Source: UBA5314 sp039679855
Lineage (GTDB): Bacteria; Bacillota; Syntrophomonadia; Syntrophomonadales; Syntrophomonadaceae
Length of the DNA: 17,775 bases
NCBI GenBank assembly: GCA_039679855.1
Contig: JBDKUE010000093.1
Location: 1 to 17,775, forward strand
Direction: 5' to 3'
Part shown: positions 1-8,739 of the stretch, piece after piece
How the letters are laid out: each line of letters begins with the position of its first letter
How positions within the stretch are numbered: position 1 is the first letter of the stretch
The notes under the pieces: model-generated
Database searches by the model: none
Told to the model about the DNA's origin: nothing
What the model saw: the letters and a program-made list of their open reading frames with translations, nothing else
Position numbers and translations under genes: made by a program

Positions 1-64
1 GCTCCTCGCAATGACAACTTGCTTATATTGCGCCATTGCGAGGAGCGAAGCGACGCGGCAATCT
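1..64. repeat. Dispersed palindromic repeat (REP/MITE-like), truncated by the window edge
   Basis: A perfect 13-bp inverted repeat, GCTCCTCGCAATG at 1-13 and CATTGCGAGGAGC at 34-46, surrounds a 20-nt centre. It is followed by GAAGCGACGCGGCAATCTT (47-65), which continues the same kind of motif. From memory, motifs of the form 'attgcgaggagcgaagcgacg..gcaatct' are scattered in many copies through intergenic DNA of several anaerobic bacteria, including Peptococcaceae, but I cannot search for copies here. It sits downstream of the phosphopantetheinyl transferase gene, a usual place for such elements. No second copy was seen in this window. The left part may continue beyond base 1. Confidence 0.7.
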
Positions 65-102
65 TAAGCCTTGAACCACGATTAAACTATTTAGACAGTC
101 TG

Positions 103-122
103 AGCAAGTTAGTTTACTTGCT
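103..122 (-). terminator. Small hairpin over the stop codon of the phosphopantetheinyl transferase gene
   Basis: AGCAAGT (103-109) pairs with ACTTGCT (116-122) around a 6-nt loop and covers the TAA stop at 114-116. No run of U follows on the minus strand, so it is not a standard intrinsic terminator. It could mark the 3' end of the NRPS operon or be coincidental. Confidence 0.25.
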
Positions 123-785
123 TTGCATATGTCCGACTGACTTGACTTCTAATTCGACTGAGCTATGTTCATGTCCCGAATAGCATACGGCCAGCTTATA
201 CTCTTCAAACTGGGCCAGGAAAAAATTGAATGGCTTTATTCGCCCTTCCTGTATCACAGTAATCTTATCCTGCATATAAATATAAAAGGCGTCCAGGGCC
301 AATTGAAAGCCAAGCCCGGTTGCTTTCATGTAGCTCTCCTTCAAAACCCACAATTCATAGAAGGCATCAAGCCACTCCGCCTCCGGCTTTTCCATGATGT
401 ATTCATATTCCAGTCCAAAGAAGTAGTTTTTAGCTATCTTCAAATCAAAGCCGGCACAGTATTCTATATCCACTCCCACCGGTTTATCGGACACAGCACA
501 AACTGAATAATCCCCAGCATGGGACAGGTTGAAATGAATGTGGGGATGATCCGGCAAATGCAGCTTGCCGTTCTCATCCTCCTCCCAGACGACCGGGCGT
601 TTTATACCGGGATGCATATCCCCCAAACAGTCGTTTAAAAGGAGCTCCACCCCCAGCGATAAGGCCCGGTCTTTTTCATGCAGATAGCGTTTCATTTTTT
701 GACAGCGCCGGGGTGAAATATATCTTTCCCATTGGCTGTCATCGGGATTTAGTTCTGTAATGTTCATTAAGTACAGCTTTACCAT
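114..785 (-). CDS. 4'-phosphopantetheinyl transferase, Sfp type
   Basis: This 223-residue protein would transfer the 4'-phosphopantetheine arm of coenzyme A to a serine of carrier domains, here presumably the two T domains of the adjacent NRPS. The family signature is clear: NLSH at 86-89, GVDIE at 104-108 with the Mg-binding Asp106 and Glu108, and WVLKESYMKATG at 146-157 with Glu150 and Lys154. The length is normal for the Sfp/Gsp class. The ATG at 785 lies inside the last codons of the NRPS gene (7-bp overlap, stop at 779-781) and has no good ribosome binding site, which suggests translational coupling. A second in-frame ATG at residue 7 also lacks a site. Position as the last gene of the synthetase operon fits a dedicated activating enzyme, though it might also serve other carrier proteins. 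Confidence 0.93.
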   Translation of the reverse strand: MVKLYLMNITELNPDDSQWERYISPRRCQKMKRYLHEKDRALSLGVELLLNDCLGDMHPGIKRPVVWEEDENGKLHLPDHPHIHFNLSHAGDYSVCAVSDKPVGVDIEYCAGFDLKIAKNYFFGLEYEYIMEKPEAEWLDAFYELWVLKESYMKATGLGFQLALDAFYIYMQDKITVIQEGRIKPFNFFLAQFEEYKLAVCYSGHEHSSVELEVKSVGHMQSK

Positions 786-3700
786 AGGTCGAAGAAGTTC
801 AAGCCATCCAAAGCTTTAATCGCCTGCTGCAGATACTCATCGCTTATTATCGGCCATTTAAAGTTCAGCCGGTACAGAACTTCAGTGGTGAATTTATTTT
901 CGGCGCCAAACCAGTAAACCCTGGTCTGGCTGTCGCCGGATAAATAAGTTATGAGCCTGGAAATGGCCTCACCCATTTTTTCATCCTTCATAGCTTCTAA
1001 TAGCGACTTTTGAAATTCATCATCACTTACCACATCAATTTTAAAGCCGTACTGGTTCATGGCGTAAATAATATCCGCCATATAGATCAAGTGGTTGTTG
1101 AAGGGGTGGAATACCGTACATTCCTGGTTGGAGCTGCAAAGTCGCAGAACCGCCGCCGCAGTAGAATCTATAGGCGAAAATTCCGCCGGCTCATCCATCA
1201 GGCCCATGGGAAATTTACCGATAATCTTGTATCCCCGCAGCTGCTGCATGAAGCTGTTGGTGAGAAAGTTTATCTGAAATTCACCGTCTGAATACCGGGG
1301 CATCAAATTTCCCACCCGCATTATCTTGGCGTCCAAACCCTGGCCGACTGCTTCCAGGATCTCCCGTTCGGCCATAAATTTAGTATTTACATAGGCATTT
1401 TGCAATCCCTGGCCAAAATACAACTCGTTTTCCCGGATCTTTTTATCCTCCGGAGGGCTGCCATTTTTCCCCTCACCGGCCACGCTGGCGGTGGATATCT
1501 GGATCAAGCGTTTTTTAGTCGCATGGCCCAACTCAATTAAATTTTTGACTCCATCAACATTTATTTTTTCAAGGGTGTCGTCGGCAGCGAAGTGTTTTAC
1601 ATTTGCTGCACAATTGACAATGACATCAAAATCATAGCGCCCGGCTGCCATTACACTTTCCAGATCGGTAATGTCACCATTTAGCAAGATGATTCTCTCC
1701 CCGAAATGTTCCTCCCAGGTGTCGCCAAAATAGTACATCAGCATGCCTTTCATCCGCGTTTCAAGTTCTTTAAACCGGCCCGGCCGGATAAAACAGTAGG
1801 CTTTGCCGGGGTAATTATCGATGAATTCTTTTAATACGTGGATTCCCAGGAACCCGGTGGCCCCGGTTAACAGGATGTTTCCAACCGAGCCGCGCCGCGC
1901 CTGGCCGATGCAGCCCAGATCATTTCCGGAAAGGGCGGCAGCCAGCCTGCCATAATCATAGCCAACGGTTCGAACCGCCTGGTTTTTCTCCGCTGCGCCT
2001 TCCGCCCCCTTCGATGCGGCCAGGCCCCGGGCGGTAGGGTATTTGAAGATATCGGCATAGACGATCTGGTAGCCGCCCGTCATACACTTCATGGCCACTT
2101 TGGAGGCACTTAAAGATGTGCCCCCGATTTCAAAGAAGTTGTCAGTTGCACCTACTCGCTTCAAACCCAGAACCGACTTGAACATTTCGCAGATATCGGC
2201 CTCAGTTTTGTTGGCCGGTGGCGCGTATTCCCGCTCGGCCACGGTGAATTCCGGTTCGGGCAGGGCCCGTTTATCCACTTTGCCGTTCTGGTTGAGCGGG
2301 ATGCCAGCCAGCTGCATGGTTACGGCCGGCACCATATAAGCAGGCAGGCCTTCGGCGATAAAGTCATTCAAATCCTTTATGTTCACCTTATAATCGGCAA
2401 CGATATAGGCGGCCACGTACTTGCCGCCCCCCGCATCATCATAGGCTACTACGGTTGCGTCCGTAATACCCCGGTATTCCCGGATCTTGGATTCAATTTC
2501 AGTGAGTTCCACCCTGAATCCCCGGATCTTTACCTGGAAATCGCGCCGGCCTATGAATTCTATATTGCCGTCCGGCAGCCACCGGCATACATCTCCCGTT
2601 TTATAATAGTGATCATATCCTTCGGCATGGTTGTAGGGATTGAAAACGAATTTTTCAGCCGTCAGCTCGGGGCGGTTCAGGTAACCCCGGGATACCTGAT
2701 AGCCGGCAATGCACAGCTCACCGGGTGCTCCCACCGGCATCAGCCGCCCCTGTTTATCCAGGATGTACAAATCCGTATTGAAAAGCGGCCTGCCGATGGG
2801 TACGCTGGCATATTCCCGGTCCATTAAAAAAGCGGTGGTCAGGATGGTGCATTCCGTCGGTCCGTACAAATTATGAAACTTAAATTGGGTAGGGGCGCAG
2901 GGCACCAGCTTCTCACCGCCCACGGATAGATGGCGCAGGCTGTGGTTTTCCATGCTGATGGCAAATTGACGCCCCAGCTGGGTGGTCATAAAGGCTATGC
3001 TAATGCCGTTATTCTCAAAATAACGGTTTAGTTCCAACAGATCCAGGCGCATTTCCTCAGGTATGATATGAACCGCCGCGCCCCTGGTCAAAAACGGGTA
3101 TAAATCCATCATGCAGGCATCAAATCCATAGCTCGCATAAGCGGCGCCTCGATCCGCCTCAATAACTCCGTAGTAATCCTGAAACCACAGGCAGAAATTC
3201 ACCAGGTTTCTGTGCTCCAGCATGCAACCCTTGGGGGTGCCGGTAGAACCCGAGGTGTATAAAAGGATAAATAGATCCCCGGCCTGCGGCGGCTTCAACT
3301 CAATATCAATATCCTCCAGGCCCCGGATAGAACCGGTGGGAATAAGCTCCCCCTGGTAATTGGGCACTTTATCGTATAGATCATCATCAATTATAAGGAT
3401 TTTGGCCCCGGCGTCGCCCAGCATGAACTCCAGGCGTTCCGAGGGATAATTGGGGTCTAATGGCAGGTAGGCCGCACCGCTCTTAAGTACGCCGATCGAA
3501 GCTATGGCGATCAGTTCCGAGCGCTTGATAAGAACCCCCACCGCCTGTTCCCGTCCGGCTCCTTTAGAGGTCAGCAGGCGGGCTATTCGGTCGGTAATCT
3601 CATCGAGTTCGCGGTAGGTATACACCTTTTCGCTAAATACTACGGCAATATCATCCGGCTTCCTGGCCGCCTGAGCACGCAGCATATCAACAATGGTCAT

Positions 3701-6700
3701 TTCCCGGTCCACCGGGAACGAATTATCGTTCAAGGAATTCAGCAAGGCCAGAGAAGACTCCGAAGTAATAGCCACATCCGCCAGGGTTTCGGCCTTTATA
3801 AAGCTTTTCACGGCTTCGATATAGGCGCCGGTAAAGCCGGCTATCATATTTTCAGAATAGCGGTCGCTTCTATATTCGCATATAAAACGGTATTTGCCGC
3901 CTTCGACAAACACCTGCATCACCAGAGCCGCTTTAGGGTCTTCCACCTCCCAATACAGCTGCCGGCTTGCCTCTCCCCCGATCTCAAAATCGGTGAAGTC
4001 ATCACCCTGGTAAACAAACAGAATATCCGCCTTAATGCCATAAGCGTGGCTGATCTCGCCGAAGGAGTATATGTCATTGGCCATCAGCTCCAAAAGATGC
4101 TGCTTTATGGCGCTTAGATATTCGGGCACTTTTTGCTCATCATCCAGCCTGGCGTAAACCGGCAGGGTTTTGACCAGCATGCCCATAATGCGCTCTGTTT
4201 TCGGATTCATTCGGCCATTGTAAACCGTGGTAAAAAGCGCTTCGTCCTGGCCGCTGTACTGTCCTAACAGATAAGCAAAGGCCCCGGTAAACAATGCGTT
4301 GGGGCTGATCCTGATCCGGCTGCATAAGGCCTCAATTGCTTCTATGGACAATTCCTCGACCCGCTCCCAGGTGCCGCCTTTTCCGGTTTCACAGCTGAGA
4401 TCGGCGAACGGCAGGGAGTCGATTTCCAAGCCCTTGAAAATGGAATCAAAATAGGCTTTGGCATCCGCGTATTCCCGGCCGGCTCTCAACCCGATTTCTT
4501 CCAACGACAAGTCAAAGCTGGTATAGTCCTCTGAGACAAGGGCTGCTCCGCTATAGGCCCGGTTTATATCCTCAAATAGAACCGCCACCGAACTGCCGTC
4601 GCTGATTATATGGTGAATATCCATAAATAAGTACTGCCCGGCCTCGGTCTTTATCACGGCAAACCGGAACAGGGGCGCAGTATTTAAATCGAAGGGCTGC
4701 ACCAGCGACGCTTTTGAATCTTCAAAGTCCCCGGCGGTGGTGGTGATAATTTTCACTTCATAGCTCAGCTCATCGTTTCTTACCTGCTTTACATCCCCAT
4801 TGGCATCGATTTTTAGGAAGCACTTCATATATGGATGGGCGTCTATGGCTGCCTCAATAGCGGCGGCCAGTCTGGATGCATCCACCCCATCACCCAGCTT
4901 AAACAGCATAGGTATATTATAGACGGTTGATTTTTCATCCCGCAGGCATTCCAGGTAAATCCCCAACTGGGTCTGGGTCAGCGGGTATTCGGATAATTTT
5001 TCGTACACCCTGGCCTCTGAACTACCGCCCACAATAAATTTTTCAAGCTTCTCAACCGTGTTGTTCTCTTTCAGATCCCCGGATTTTATATCAATGCTAA
5101 ACTCCCGTGATAAGACCACATTCAATTTAACGGCACCGATGGAAGTCAATCCGGCCCTAAAAATATCAGTATTTATTCCAAATGCATCGCTGCCGATAAC
5201 AGTTCTGATACAGTCAAAGATTCTGTTTTGCATCTCATTCCGAGGCAGTACGACCTCTTCAGTAATCAATTTCGGTTCCGGTAAAGCCCGCTTGTTAACC
5301 TTGCCATTCTGGTTGAGCGGAATAGCATTCAACTGCATGGTTACGACTGGCACCATATAGTCTGGAAGGTCTTGGGCAACAAAGTCATTCAAATCCCGGA
5401 CATTCACTTTATGGTCCGCTACCACATAGGCGGCAACGTATTTGCCGCCCCCTGCGTCATCATAGGCGATCACGGTTGCGTCGGTAATCCCCTGATACTC
5501 CCGGATTTTGCATTCAATTTCGGTGAGTTCAACCCTGAAACCCCGGATTTTGACCTGGAAATCGCGCCGGCCTATGAACTCCATATTGCCGTCCGGCAGC
5601 CAGCGGCATACATCGCCCGTCTTATAGCAGCGCTCATATCCCTTGGCCTGGTTGTAGGGATTGAAAACGAATTTTTCAACCGTCAACTCGGGCCGATTCA
5701 AGTAGCCCCGGGCTACTTGATAGCCGGAAATGCACAACTCGCCGGGCACTCCTACCGGCAGCTGCCGTCCCTGTTTATCAAGGATATACAAATCCGTGTT
5801 GTACAGCGGCTTCCCTATTGGAACGCTGGCATATTCCCTATCCATCAAAAAAGCAGAGGTAAGGATAGTACACTCGGTAGGCCCGTATAGATTGTGAAAA
5901 TTGAACACGGGCGGAGGGCAAGGCACCAGTTTTTCACCGCCGGCAGACAGATGGCGAAGGCTTTTGTTTTCCATGGTCATGGCAAATTGGCGCCCCAACT
6001 GAGTGGTCATAAAAGCAATGGTAATATGGTTCTTTTCAAAATAATTATTGAGTTCCAGCAAATCCAGGCGCATTTCCTCGGGGATGACATACACCGCCGC
6101 ACCCCTGGTTAAAAAGGGGTACAGATCCATCATGCAGGCATCAAAACCATAGCTGGCATAGGCCGCACCTCGATCCGCTTCTGTAACTCTGTAATAATCC
6201 TGGAACCAGAGGCAGAAATTCACCAGGTTTCTATGCTCCAGCATGCAGCCCTTGGGCAGACCGGTGGAGCCCGAAGTATACAATAGGATAAACAGATCTT
6301 CAGCTTTAGGAGGCTCTAACCAAACATCCGCATCTAAATCCCCCATGCGATTGGTCGGAATCATCTCACCCCGGTAATTGGGCACCTTGTCGTATAGAAC
6401 ATCGTCTACAAAAAGAATCTGAGCCCCGGCATCTACCAGCATAAACTCCAACCGCTCCGATGGATAACCGGGATCGAGCGGCAGGTAGGCGGCACCGCTC
6501 TTCAATACAGCGATGGAGCAGATCGCTATAAGTTCCGAGCGTTTGATTAGAACCCCCACCGCCTGTTCCCGACCCACGCCCTTGGATGTCAGAAACCTGG
6601 CAATTCTATCTGTGATCTCGTCAAGTTCGCGGTAGGAATATGCCCTTTCGGCATACACTACGGCGGTATTATCCGGGGTTTTGGCGGCCTGAGCACGCAG

Positions 6701-8668
6701 CATATCAACTATGGTCAATTCCCGGTTTACCGGGAATGAATTATCGTTAAAGGCCTTTAGCAATTCTAAATCCTTCTGGGAAACTATCTCGATCTCACTT
6801 AAGCGGCAGCCCTCTGCCAGGGCAGCAGCAGCCGCCTGCATAGACCCGGTAAAACGCTCTATAGTTTCTCTGTAGTAAAGGCTGGAATTGTATTGGGCGC
6901 TAATGCCACTATCAGATACACTGAGTTGGAACTTAAAAGGCCAATCATCATTGGTCCCACCGCATACCAGCTGCACGTCGGAGCTCAAGCTGAAAATATT
7001 AATTAATTCCTTAAGGGGGTAGAAGGCATATTTCCGGGCCCGGGATAAATCATTCTCCAACTGCTGCAAATATTCAAAAGCAGTCTGTTCTTCGTTTATA
7101 TTCACATAGACGGGAAAACTTTTCCCGTCAGCAATTTTCCAGAATATCACCTCTTCTTGATTGGTGTACTTGGCAAGGGTATAGGCAAACGCGCCGATCA
7201 GTACTGTTTCATCCGACGGCAAACTGCAGCGCAAGTAATATGAAGCTGTGACCGGCTCATTCCTTTCACCCGGTTGGTCCGGGGTCAGGTTGGAATCTAA
7301 TTCACGTCCGGCAAAAACCTTTTCATAATACTTCTCTGCCTCCTGACCGGCAAAGCTGTTCTGGACACTGGCCAGACCGCCGGCTATCAGACTCTTTTCA
7401 GCCTGACCGGTGATATTTATCTCGCCACAGGCTATTGCCGGCCTGTTTATAATATCCTCCAGCATGCTTAGTAAAGCATCAACTAAAGTTTCAATTTTTT
7501 CACAGGTAAAGCAGTCCAAACGGTATTCAATAATCAGGCGCTGCAGACCGTCCCTATCGTCGAGGGCGGGGTTTGTTCTGATGAGGATGGGGAATTCACC
7601 ATGGCCAAGCTCCACAAAGGAGAATTCCGCGTTCTTCCAGGCATTGGACACTATGGAATAGTTGAGAAGCAGCCCAACCCGGGTGCCTTGCTGCTTCAAT
7701 TCGCCGGCATATAGATTAACCGGATATCGACCGTGGCTTAAGCCATCCTTCAAAATTTGCTTGGATTCCTCCAGGGCATTAATAAATGGCATCTGAGGAT
7801 GATAACTATATTTCAAAGGCAGAGGATTTACAAACATGCCCATGATATTTTTAAAATCGTCGCCAGAGCCCCGTCCGGAATATCCAGACGACAGCACTGT
7901 TCCCTTTGACTGGTTCACTCGGGAAAAATACACCGCAGCCAGCGTGCTGACCAATACGAATGGCGATATCGAAGTGCTGCACCGGGCGCAGACCTGGCTG
8001 ATTCCTCCGGTCAACTTATCCGGCAGATCTACAATTATAGTTCCTATGGACAGGTCCTCCCCAACCGGTATAACCTGACCGAAATCAGATAAGTCCCCTA
8101 GCTGATCAACCCAGTATTCCTTATCCTTTTGGCTTTCCGGGGAGTTCAGGTACTGCTCCTCGAGTTTTGTATATATGTAATACCCGGTTTCAATTACCGG
8201 ATTTTTTAAGCCGCTTTTTAAGCCAGCCACAGCCTTCCGAAGTCGATCGGCCATACTATATGTTGAGGTGCCATCGCCTATCAGATGGTGCAGGACAACT
8301 ACCAGCACCAATTTATCGGAGGCTTTTATCAAACCAAAGCGGTAGAGCGGCCTGTCGAAGATGCTGGAAAAACCAGTCGACACGAAGGCTCTAACTGCCG
8401 CTTCCACTTCCGGTCCTTCGGCTTCCATATAACTCAGGGTAGATAAGTCGGGGGCGCCTAAATATTGAACAACATCCAAATTGTCATCCCGTGTAAATCT
8501 TATATTGATGTTTCCCTGCAGCAATGATTCTATAGCATCCCTGATATAGGGTTCATCACCGGGCGAGAATTCCATGCTTATAGGTATAATATAGGCCGTG
8601 GTCCCCGGATTGCTTAGCTCAGTGGGAATCAATCTCGCCTGCGCCTGTGATAGTCGAAATGTTTTCAT
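779..8668 (-). CDS. Two-module nonribosomal peptide synthetase with terminal reductase (C-halfC-A-T-C-A-T-R)
   Basis: This 2629-residue cytosolic enzyme should assemble a dipeptide and release it by NAD(P)H-dependent reduction. Domains, numbered from the ATG at 8668: condensation domain 1-420 with HHLIGDG at 127-133; a second, headless C-terminal half of a condensation domain, about 440-640; adenylation 1, 640-1131 with LLYTSGSTGLPKG at 795-807; carrier 1, about 1140-1213, with Ser1176 in GLTS; condensation 2, 1226-1641, with HHIISDG at 1352-1358; adenylation 2, 1645-2141; carrier 2, 2146-2219, Ser2185 in GGTS; reductase 2256-2629 with TGATGFLG at 2268-2275 and the YxxxK pair Tyr2426/Lys2430. 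No epimerisation domain or thioesterase is seen. A leading C domain in front of the first module suggests N-acylation of the first residue. By-eye specificity codes are DAMFLALILK and DAMFLVLILK, probably for nonpolar residues, which I cannot assign. The start was moved from 8695 to 8668 because only the latter has a ribosome binding site and 8695 abuts a terminator. Confidence 0.96.
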   Translation of the reverse strand: MKTFRLSQAQARLIPTELSNPGTTAYIIPISMEFSPGDEPYIRDAIESLLQGNINIRFTRDDNLDVVQYLGAPDLSTLSYMEAEGPEVEAAVRAFVSTGFSSIFDRPLYRFGLIKASDKLVLVVVLHHLIGDGTSTYSMADRLRKAVAGLKSGLKNPVIETGYYIYTKLEEQYLNSPESQKDKEYWVDQLGDLSDFGQVIPVGEDLSIGTIIVDLPDKLTGGISQVCARCSTSISPFVLVSTLAAVYFSRVNQSKGTVLSSGYSGRGSGDDFKNIMGMFVNPLPLKYSYHPQMPFINALEESKQILKDGLSHGRYPVNLYAGELKQQGTRVGLLLNYSIVSNAWKNAEFSFVELGHGEFPILIRTNPALDDRDGLQRLIIEYRLDCFTCEKIETLVDALLSMLEDIINRPAIACGEINITGQAEKSLIAGGLASVQNSFAGQEAEKYYEKVFAGRELDSNLTPDQPGERNEPVTASYYLRCSLPSDETVLIGAFAYTLAKYTNQEEVIFWKIADGKSFPVYVNINEEQTAFEYLQQLENDLSRARKYAFYPLKELINIFSLSSDVQLVCGGTNDDWPFKFQLSVSDSGISAQYNSSLYYRETIERFTGSMQAAAAALAEGCRLSEIEIVSQKDLELLKAFNDNSFPVNRELTIVDMLRAQAAKTPDNTAVVYAERAYSYRELDEITDRIARFLTSKGVGREQAVGVLIKRSELIAICSIAVLKSGAAYLPLDPGYPSERLEFMLVDAGAQILFVDDVLYDKVPNYRGEMIPTNRMGDLDADVWLEPPKAEDLFILLYTSGSTGLPKGCMLEHRNLVNFCLWFQDYYRVTEADRGAAYASYGFDACMMDLYPFLTRGAAVYVIPEEMRLDLLELNNYFEKNHITIAFMTTQLGRQFAMTMENKSLRHLSAGGEKLVPCPPPVFNFHNLYGPTECTILTSAFLMDREYASVPIGKPLYNTDLYILDKQGRQLPVGVPGELCISGYQVARGYLNRPELTVEKFVFNPYNQAKGYERCYKTGDVCRWLPDGNMEFIGRRDFQVKIRGFRVELTEIECKIREYQGITDATVIAYDDAGGGKYVAAYVVADHKVNVRDLNDFVAQDLPDYMVPVVTMQLNAIPLNQNGKVNKRALPEPKLITEEVVLPRNEMQNRIFDCIRTVIGSDAFGINTDIFRAGLTSIGAVKLNVVLSREFSIDIKSGDLKENNTVEKLEKFIVGGSSEARVYEKLSEYPLTQTQLGIYLECLRDEKSTVYNIPMLFKLGDGVDASRLAAAIEAAIDAHPYMKCFLKIDANGDVKQVRNDELSYEVKIITTTAGDFEDSKASLVQPFDLNTAPLFRFAVIKTEAGQYLFMDIHHIISDGSSVAVLFEDINRAYSGAALVSEDYTSFDLSLEEIGLRAGREYADAKAYFDSIFKGLEIDSLPFADLSCETGKGGTWERVEELSIEAIEALCSRIRISPNALFTGAFAYLLGQYSGQDEALFTTVYNGRMNPKTERIMGMLVKTLPVYARLDDEQKVPEYLSAIKQHLLELMANDIYSFGEISHAYGIKADILFVYQGDDFTDFEIGGEASRQLYWEVEDPKAALVMQVFVEGGKYRFICEYRSDRYSENMIAGFTGAYIEAVKSFIKAETLADVAITSESSLALLNSLNDNSFPVDREMTIVDMLRAQAARKPDDIAVVFSEKVYTYRELDEITDRIARLLTSKGAGREQAVGVLIKRSELIAIASIGVLKSGAAYLPLDPNYPSERLEFMLGDAGAKILIIDDDLYDKVPNYQGELIPTGSIRGLEDIDIELKPPQAGDLFILLYTSGSTGTPKGCMLEHRNLVNFCLWFQDYYGVIEADRGAAYASYGFDACMMDLYPFLTRGAAVHIIPEEMRLDLLELNRYFENNGISIAFMTTQLGRQFAISMENHSLRHLSVGGEKLVPCAPTQFKFHNLYGPTECTILTTAFLMDREYASVPIGRPLFNTDLYILDKQGRLMPVGAPGELCIAGYQVSRGYLNRPELTAEKFVFNPYNHAEGYDHYYKTGDVCRWLPDGNIEFIGRRDFQVKIRGFRVELTEIESKIREYRGITDATVVAYDDAGGGKYVAAYIVADYKVNIKDLNDFIAEGLPAYMVPAVTMQLAGIPLNQNGKVDKRALPEPEFTVAEREYAPPANKTEADICEMFKSVLGLKRVGATDNFFEIGGTSLSASKVAMKCMTGGYQIVYADIFKYPTARGLAASKGAEGAAEKNQAVRTVGYDYGRLAAALSGNDLGCIGQARRGSVGNILLTGATGFLGIHVLKEFIDNYPGKAYCFIRPGRFKELETRMKGMLMYYFGDTWEEHFGERIILLNGDITDLESVMAAGRYDFDVIVNCAANVKHFAADDTLEKINVDGVKNLIELGHATKKRLIQISTASVAGEGKNGSPPEDKKIRENELYFGQGLQNAYVNTKFMAEREILEAVGQGLDAKIMRVGNLMPRYSDGEFQINFLTNSFMQQLRGYKIIGKFPMGLMDEPAEFSPIDSTAAAVLRLCSSNQECTVFHPFNNHLIYMADIIYAMNQYGFKIDVVSDDEFQKSLLEAMKDEKMGEAISRLITYLSGDSQTRVYWFGAENKFTTEVLYRLNFKWPIISDEYLQQAIKALDGLNFFDLW
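2254..3736 (-). repeat. Adenylation-domain duplication, copy 2 (module 2)
   Basis: This is the partner of the 5273-6754 segment. The binding-pocket residues match copy 1 except at the position equivalent to residue 301 of the gramicidin S synthetase A numbering, which is Ala in copy 1 and Val here. Similarity stops at the edges of the adenylation domain on both sides. Confidence 0.85.
5273..6754 (-). repeat. Adenylation-domain duplication, copy 1 (module 1)
   Basis: This is one of two about 1.48-kb direct repeats inside the NRPS gene. It runs from the linker with the shared residues NDNSFPV to the motif GK-V-(N/D)-KRALPEP at the end of the adenylation domain. Over a 200-residue stretch around the AMP-binding and substrate-binding motifs I counted about 25 differences from copy 2, near 87% identity. 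The flanking condensation and carrier domains are much less alike. Confidence 0.85.
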
Positions 8669-8679
8669 AAATACAAATG

Positions 8680-8686
8680 CCTCCCT
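8680..8686 (-). promoter_or_regulatory. Ribosome binding site that fixes the NRPS start
   Basis: AGGGAGG on the minus strand lies 11 nt before the ATG at 8668-8666. The longer reading from ATG 8695 would place this site inside the coding region and leaves only terminator hairpin upstream, so 8668 is preferred. Confidence 0.75.
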
Positions 8687-8695
8687 GCTGAACAT

Positions 8696-8724
8696 AAAAA
8701 AGGAAGGAGCTATTCACTCCTTCC
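8696..8724 (-). terminator. Intrinsic terminator between the binding-protein gene and the NRPS gene
   Basis: On the minus strand GGAAGGAG, a 7-nt loop TGAATAG and CTCCTTCC form a perfect 8-bp stem, followed directly by six T (8701-8696). It begins 15 bp after the stop of the binding-protein gene (8740) and ends 27 bp before the NRPS start codon at 8668. It should end most transcripts coming from the binding-protein promoter. The NRPS therefore needs read-through, controlled antitermination, or a weak promoter in the short interval; I could not identify such a promoter convincingly. Confidence 0.85.
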
Positions 8725-8739
8725 CTATATACACTCTAT

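Noticed and set aside
5372..5890. Plus-strand open frame of 172 codons inside the NRPS
   Set aside because: It is antisense to the conserved adenylation domain 1; a similar shadow occurs at 2609-2827 opposite the duplicated domain, as expected from shared sequence rather than from a real gene.
2254..6754. The two 1.48-kb direct repeats as a mobile element
   Set aside because: They are adenylation domains of one reading frame, with no terminal inverted repeats, target duplications or transposase.
8669..8695. ATG 8695 as the NRPS start
   Set aside because: It directly follows the T-run of a terminator and has no ribosome binding site, while ATG 8668 has AGGGAGG 11 nt upstream.
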